From assembly GCF_000003855.2 (NCBI RefSeq), contig NW_003101678.1, forward strand, positions 3,410,294 through 3,435,419: 25,126 bases of DNA. Reading direction: 5' to 3'. A model generated the notes under the pieces. It was not told the DNA's origin and made no database searches. It was given only the letters and a program-made list of their open reading frames with translations. Shown here in pieces: positions 20,390-25,126 of this stretch; the stretch's first letter is position 1, and every line of letters begins with the position of its first letter. Position numbers and translations under genes: made by a program. The DNA comes from Blastomyces gilchristii SLH14081 (taxonomy: Eukaryota > Ascomycota > Eurotiomycetes > Onygenales > Ajellomycetaceae).

Positions 20390-20780
20390 GCCCCGGTGGC
20401 CGAATGATTAATGCAGCCACCCGGTAGCGCCTTGGCGTGGGAAACCAAGGCGCGTGGGTTCGAAACCCGCAGGAGATACATTAAATCTGAAACTCAAGCA
20501 CCTCAGGTTTCTAATAAATACAGAGGTGTACAACTCACTTCAATGAATTGCTCTATGTTTCTGAGCTGGGAAGTTATTATCACATGTATCTAATTGTCAC
20601 TTCTTTGTATTTTTCTATGTTCTTGTTATCTTGATGTGATCTCAACACCTGTATTTCCTTCTGTATAATCAACACTTGACCTGTATTTAACATCATGCAA
20701 GAACTCATGATAAGCTTCACTTGCATATGAGTATAATGAAAGAATAATAATAATAATAATAATAATAAATATGAAGAGAC
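20375..20780 (+). mobile_element. tRNA-derived SINE, copy 1, with 15-bp TSD
   Basis: The body is 20390-20765 (376 bp), with TSD TAAATATGAAGAGAC at 20375-20389 and 20766-20780. The head looks like a Ser/Leu-type tRNA: A box TGGCCGAATGATT (20397-20409) and a perfect B box GGTTCGAAACC (20457-20467). A D-stem pairs TGGC with GCCA, and a 9-bp hairpin GCGCCTTGG/CCAAGGCGC occupies the anticodon/variable region. A roughly 290-bp unrelated body ends with TATAATGAAAG(AATAAT)n. It is inserted near the end of LINE ORF2. A short open frame inside it is not a gene. Confidence 0.9.
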
Positions 20781-21153
20781 AGAAATTGATCAGATATAAT
20801 TTAATAAAACAGCTATATATTTCTTTTAATAATGTTGTTTTATTATAGTCTCTCTTTACTTTACTTTTTCTTTTCTGTTCTTTTCTATCTACTTATTTAA
20901 TGTGTCTATCTTTAAGACTTTGTTTTCTTTTCCTTTGTCATAATATTTTCAAATGATTTCAAAGTATCAGAAGGTGTTAAAATACTGCAATTTGTAAAGA
21001 GTTTTTATATTCTGAGCTAGAATTTTCTGATTTTGCATATCTGAAATTGATAAATGTATAATAGTTAACTCTATAGATATTAGAAAAACTCTGAGAACTT
21101 TTAGTTCTCAGATAGATGTCATAGTCTCTGACTGTATACATCTATAATTGAAG
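20781..21153 (+). other. LINE ORF2 last codons and 3' UTR
   Basis: ORF2 resumes after the SINE TSD and ends at TAA 20797-20799 or 20827-20829. The remaining 320 bp are T-rich 3' UTR without coding signal. The end, TATAATTGAAG, adjoins the AAT tail. Confidence 0.7.
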
Positions 21154-21176
21154 AATAATAATAATAATAATAATAA
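21154..21176 (+). repeat. (AAT)n tail of the LINE
   Basis: About seven AAT units follow TATAATTGAAG. LINEs of several clades end in short tandem repeats rather than poly(A). The adjoining GTTAGCAAATC belongs to Gypsy-B pol on the minus strand (F-A-N). Confidence 0.85.
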
Positions 21177-22395
21177 GTTAGCAAATCTGATGAAGCTTCA
21201 TACACTCTTCACAGTGTATGAAGCTTCTCATTCAAGAATAGTGAAGACCTTCTCAGAATTCATTCAGATTTCCTTGTCAGCTTCTATGATAAAATCTAGA
21301 TATTTTGTACTCTTGACTTCAAAATCATACTTGTCTATATCTATCAGTAGTTCTGCTTCTTATAATTATTATAATACTCTTTATATATGTTCTTGATATT
21401 CTTTTCTGAACTCATCAGTAAAGATGAGAATGTTATTGAGATAAGCAGATATAAACTTCTTAAGAAAATCTTAAAGTATTCAGTTGATATACTTCTGAAA
21501 TGTACTGAGACTGTTAGTCAATTCAAAAGATGTGACTATTCATTTAAAAAAATTATATTTCTTCAGAATGCTATAAGTTATTCATCTTCTTCAGTGATAT
21601 AAATCTTATGAAATGCAGTGATAATATCTAGCTTGATAAATCATTAGTCTTGTGTGATACATGCTAGAGTTTCATTATTAAGAGATAAGAGATAACAGTC
21701 TTTCTTTGTCAATCTGTTCAGTTCTTAATAGTTCACACAGAATCAGAGTCTCTCATCTGATTTCTTTGCAAAGAGAATAAAAGCTGCAGCAGAGAAGTTA
21801 TTAACATGTATAAATCTCTTATTCAACAGATTATTAAGTGTCTTTCAAAGAAGAAGAAGTTCATCTCAGAATATATTATAAAGAGAATCTTATAATAATT
21901 CAGAATTCTTATCATTCTTCTTTTCTAACTTAATACTGTGATCTATTTCTGAGTCTTGTAAGAGAAGTAGATTTATAACATTATCTTATTAAAAGATATC
22001 TAGATCTTCATGATATTACTGAGAGAGTTTTGTATAAGAATCTGTTATTGTAATATAAGATTACTGTTCCAGAGCTTTTTTAATATCAGCTAGACTGATA
22101 AAGTAGATTGTCATTCAATTCTACTGTCAATTCTCTCAGTGCCTTTGTCAGACATTCTTTCAGAGCATTTCATAAGTTTTAACAGAGATCTGTGTTAAGT
22201 TCATAGTCTTGTAAACATTATTCTCATGAACTCAATCATTATTGAGAAATATTAAACTTCTATTTCAAGTATTTAATAGAATACCTTGTTCAGATAATCA
22301 GACAAGTTCTAGTATAAAATCATAGTCAAGATTATTAACTTTATATATATAAGTATCTTTATATAAATATTCTCTGATATCTATTTTTAGTTTTA
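21177..22395 (-). pseudogene. Gypsy-B pol, reverse transcriptase region (C-terminal part)
   Basis: Reading leftward: FILFAKKSDERLILCVNY (about 21790-21740), LNRLTKKDCYLLSL, KLDIITAFHKIYI, FELTNSLSTFQKYIN, SAYLNNILIFTDEF (about 21450-21410), ELLIDIDKYDFEVKSTKYLD, FIIEADKEIW and TVKSV-SFIRFAN at the LINE junction. These are the ordered Ty3/gypsy RT blocks. The active site is YLNN where YLDD is expected. Gln and Trp codons have become stops. The element was probably complete before the LINE arrived. Confidence 0.85.
21192..21227. repeat. Perfect 15-bp inverted repeat next to the LINE junction
   Basis: GAAGCTTCATACACT (21192-21206) and its exact reverse complement (21213-21227) flank a 6-nt loop, 16 bp from the LINE tail. 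It lies within RT coding sequence (E-A-S-Y-T-V-K-S-V), so it may be chance. Confidence 0.7.
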
Positions 22396-22794
22396 TCATG
22401 TAATAGATTATTATTATTATTATTCTTCTTTCTTCATTATACTCATATGCAAGCGGAGCTTCTGATGAGTCCTTGCGTGATGTTAAATACAGACTAAGTG
22501 TTGATTATACAGAAGGAAATACAGGTGTTGAGACCATGTCAAGATAACAAGAACATAGAAAAATACAAAGAAGTGATAATTAGATACATGTGATATTAAC
22601 TTCCCAGCCCAGGAACATAGAGCAATTTATTAGAGTGATTTGTACACCTCTGTATTTATTAGAAACCTGAGGTGCTTGAGTTTCAGATTTAATGTATTCT
22701 CTGCGGGTTTTGAACCCACACGCCTTGGTTTCCCATGCCAAGGCGCTACCGGGTGGCCTCATTAACTATTCGGCCACTGGGGCTCATGTAACAG
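22396..22794 (-). mobile_element. tRNA-derived SINE, copy 2
   Basis: The body is 22407-22783 (377 bp), flanked by TCATGTAATAG (22396-22406) and TCATGTAACAG (22784-22794), an 11-bp TSD with one C/T difference. It aligns along its whole length with copy 1. The head starts GCCCCAGTGGCC and keeps GGTAGCGCC; the B box is GGTTCAAAACC (CG lost). The tail TATAATGAAGAAAGAAG is followed by (AAT)n. It is inserted in Gypsy-B pol. Confidence 0.9.
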
Positions 22795-24441
22795 GTGCAA
22801 ACATCTTTTGAGTTATCAAATTCTATAAGAAGTCAGAGGGTTGATAAGAAGATATACTAAAGGTTACAGTGTCTTACAACTGAAGATTTAATCATTATAT
22901 AACAGTATAGACTGCTGTTTATCATAACTTTCATATTATACATATTATCTATTATAATAGATACAAGAATTGCATTGATTATTATTTTCTCTTTAAATTA
23001 TTATCATCTGATCTCTTCAAGCTTCTGCTTTCAAGTTTGAGTAGAAGCTAACCTTTTTCCTGTTTTATCAAGATATCTTTATAGTTATCTTTCAAATCTT
23101 TCTTTAATGTAACATGGTTGATGTAAACAGGCACTGATTCTGTCTTTGAATTAGAAGCTATGTAAGCTGATCAGCAGTTAAAAGTAATGTATTCTGATCA
23201 GTTACAATTAATGCACACTTCTTATTAATGTTGATCAGTGGCTTTGTCAGAAGTAATCTGAGAGACTCAGAAACCTGTTCAGATAGTGAAGACTCTTGTT
23301 TATGTATAGACATTTAAGTCTATTCAATTCATAGCACCTGTATTATTATTATTATTCTTTGATGTAGGTGTATAAGTGACTGAAGTGTAATATCTTCTGC
23401 TGTTATTCTGTATTCTCTTAAGCTTGATAAAACAGTTATTCAATGTTCAGAGTTGTATGCAGAAGTCTTCATAAGTCAGGTCTTCATCTACACTTATTAA
23501 AGCTTATAGAAGTTCAAAAGTTAGTGTCTTTTTAAGCATGCTAATCTTCATTCAACTCTTTCAGAATTGATTACCTGCTTCTAGAATCTTGATATTGAAG
23601 TCAGAGATGAATGTTATGAGAGAAGTATTTCTCTATCAAATACTCTATAATTAATCTAATATCTTCTGCTGCATAGCAGTGTCTCTGAAGAGAATATTGA
23701 GATATCTAATAATATTATCAGATATATATAACACTGGTTCACATGTCTTCATTCATGAATGAAACTTCTGTTTTATATGATCTTTCAATCAATCATTGAT
23801 ACATCATTCTTGATTAGTTAATGAGCTGATGACATCTTCATCTACACTTAGTTTTATAAGCATGTTCAATCTTTATGATAGATAGAGAGTGAGATCAGAA
23901 GTATTAAAATATGTAGAAGTATCTAGATATTTCTTCAGTGTTTATACTATCTCTGATTCAATTGATGTTGAAATTGTCTGTGCAGAGGTTTCTTCTTAAG
24001 TTAATTATTAAATTCTTTTATATTGATATTGTTGATTCACATGCATATCAGCTATCTATTTTTATTGTAATTTCAACATTACTCAGAGTCACTGTGGCAC
24101 TGTATCTATACTTATAATCAAGAGTTCTCTCATATTATCAGTAGATATAGCTATATTATTCATTGAATATGTAGTATCTATGTCTGAGAGTTCTTTGAAA
24201 TAAGTGTATTTATATGAATATCTCATATATTTAAGATATCAGAACTCTCAGATCTTTCACTGACATTCTCTGTATAAGATCTTATTACAGGGTCAGAGTG
24301 ACTGATAAGTAAGCTTCTATCTAGAGACTCAGTGTCTGCTTAACTGATTATTTATTTATCTTATTTTCTATATATTGTTACATATTCAGATATCTTGATG
24401 AATAATTATTTCTAATAAGAAGATAATGAATGTTTTCTAAG
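22795..24441 (-). pseudogene. Gypsy-B gag, protease region and leader
   Basis: The minus strand downstream of the LTR (from 24441 leftward) starts with a few hundred bases of leader. It then shows a gag-like reading: KYLDTSTYFNTSDLTLYLS, RLNMLIKLSVDEDVI, SLTNQEWCIND and WLKDHIKQKFHS (about 23900-23730), typical of fungal gypsy gags (W-L-x-D-F-x-x-x-F-H). Frames are interrupted by many stops, and an (ATT)n run lies at about 23340-23357. I could not place a zinc knuckle or a protease DTG/DSG motif with confidence in 22795-23700. Confidence 0.6.
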
Positions 24442-24731
24442 TGTAAGAAGTCTACACTGAATAGATCAGCATTAAGATATAGATCTTATATAACAAAAAT
24501 GAAAAACATTAGAGAAGAAAAAAAAAAGATATAGTGCAGAAATCAGTGATTGAAGTGAATATTTATACATGTATAAGATGAAGCTTTGAAGCGGGAGAAT
24601 AGAAACTCCGTGAGTTTCTCAGCTGAGAATCAGCAACTGAGAATCAGAGCTTTCAAGAATCAAAGCTTTCAGACTGAGAAATCTATGAAGTGTAATGAAA
24701 TAGTCTATATAATAAGATGCAGCCCGTCACA
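24442..24731 (-). repeat. Gypsy-B LTR (5' LTR of the minus-strand element)
   Basis: This 290-bp LTR starts TGTAAGAAGTC and ends CCCGTCACA in plus orientation. It aligns with the solo LTR at 3352-3629. Almost all differences are transitions at CG, CC or GG sites of the solo copy (for example ATACGCGTACG against ATACATGTATA). Confidence 0.85.
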
Positions 24732-25126
24732 AAAATGAATTTAAATTAAGAAGTGAAAATCATGACCTTATTTTAAAAATGTAATAAGAGTAGATAGTGA
24801 GTTTCACTGAGATAGTATAAGACTACTATCTAATCTTAATACCATGTAATGAAATCAATTAAATTGATAATGAGACTATTAAATAATCCGATTCTGATGT
24901 CAGATACAGTTACATAATCAGTCTAGCTGTTTAAGTCTCAGCCAGATGAGAATTTCTGTTTTACACAAATATAAATTCATAATCTGCAGTTTGATACAGA
25001 TATTTTAAATAGTGCAGACTCTGTTATACCTTCTAGTGTATTTAATTATATTTATATTGTATTATTTACTGTTCATTTATTTACTTTTTCACATTCTTCA
25101 ACTATATTACTAACTGCTAATATTGA
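24732..25126. other. AT-rich flank, nothing recognised
   Basis: This is 395 bp to the window edge, largely free of CG and GG/CC like the rest. No domain, repeat copy or tRNA was recognised. The five bases AAAAT beside the LTR would be the Gypsy-B TSD if the other end could be seen. Confidence 0.4.

Larger units (their letters stand above)
395..21176 (+). mobile_element. Tad1/I-like LINE, about 6.1 kb, split by nested insertions
   Basis: The order is 5' monomers, ORF1 with zinc knuckles, ORF2 with AP endonuclease, reverse transcriptase, RNase H and a C-terminal Cys motif, then a 3' UTR ending in an (AAT)n tail at 21154-21176. It is interrupted by a solo LTR (3352-3629), Gypsy-A (3860-17880) and a SINE (20390-20765). 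Removing these and one TSD copy each leaves about 6.1 kb with one continuous ORF2. It is inactivated by many in-frame TGA/TAA/TAG codons. Its 3' end lies inside Gypsy-B pol. No matching TSD is seen at the 5' end. Confidence 0.9.
21177..24731 (-). mobile_element. Gypsy-B: Ty3/gypsy element, cut by the LINE, with a SINE inside
   Basis: On the minus strand: LTR (24442-24731), gag, then pol up to the end of RT and the first residues after it (SFIRFAN), where the LINE tail begins. RNase H and integrase are missing from the window. Its RT sequence type (SAYLNNILIFTDEF, TKYLDFIIEADK) differs from Gypsy-A, so it is a separate family. The only LTR copy elsewhere is the solo LTR at 3352-3629. Confidence 0.85.

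Noticed and set aside
20390..20475. Functional tRNA gene
   Set aside because: The D arm, B box and hairpin are present, but the 3' acceptor strand does not pair properly with the 5' end, and the unit is a TSD-flanked repeat with a long body and AAT tail.
20411..20593. Short frame in SINE copy 1 (and its twin at 22580-22762)
   Set aside because: It translates the tRNA-like head and SINE body. It is shared only because the SINE is repeated.
1..25126. CRISPR arrays, bacterial operons, rRNA or a Starship-type captain gene
   Set aside because: No direct-repeat/spacer pattern, no Shine-Dalgarno-led gene chain, no rRNA similarity and no tyrosine recombinase motif was seen.

Overview
The window looks like a fungal, probably filamentous ascomycete, AT-rich 'transposon graveyard'. 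I see no intact host gene. Reasons for the fungal call: a Tad1/I-like LINE with Cys-rich ORF1, AP endonuclease, reverse transcriptase and RNase H; Ty3/gypsy elements of fungal type; a hAT transposon whose genes carry short introns with GTAAG donors and TACTAAC-like branch sites; and decay that is almost entirely C-to-T/G-to-A transitions with very few indels, as in repeat-induced point mutation (RIP). The genus cannot be read from the sequence.

The window is a nest of insertions that can be peeled apart by target-site duplications (TSDs). (1) Base layer on the right: Gypsy-B, minus strand, LTR at 24442-24731, gag and pol running left to about 21177. (2) A LINE of about 6.1 kb (395-21176) whose 3' tail abuts Gypsy-B pol. 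(3) Inside LINE ORF2: a solo LTR (3352-3629, TSD ACAAG), then a complete LTR retrotransposon, Gypsy-A (3860-17880, 183/186-bp LTRs, TSD CAAT(T)), and near its end a tRNA-derived SINE (20390-20765, 15-bp TSD). (4) Inside Gypsy-A: a 5.75-kb hAT transposon (11099-16851, 8-bp TSD GACAGAGG). (5) A second SINE copy in Gypsy-B (22407-22783). Removing each insertion and one TSD copy restores the interrupted reading frame in the cases that could be tested. Bases 1-394 are a second, more decayed copy of part of the hAT element.

The coding frames of LINE ORF1, LINE ORF2, Gypsy-A gag and Gypsy-A pol remain open in one frame from end to end, apart from in-frame TGA where Trp is expected and TAA/TAG where Gln is expected. 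The mutation context is unusual. CC/GG and CG are nearly absent while CA and CT persist, and Trp codons go to TGA rather than TAG. This implies C-to-T mainly at CpC and CpG, not at CpA as in Neurospora RIP.

The items most worth a second look are: a textbook -1 frameshift signal at the gag/pol junction of Gypsy-A; a spliced-looking antisense gene between pol and the 3' LTR of Gypsy-A; a hAT element that seems to carry two extra intron-containing genes; a family of hAT introns sharing one sequence block; and a SINE whose 3' tail matches the LINE tail.
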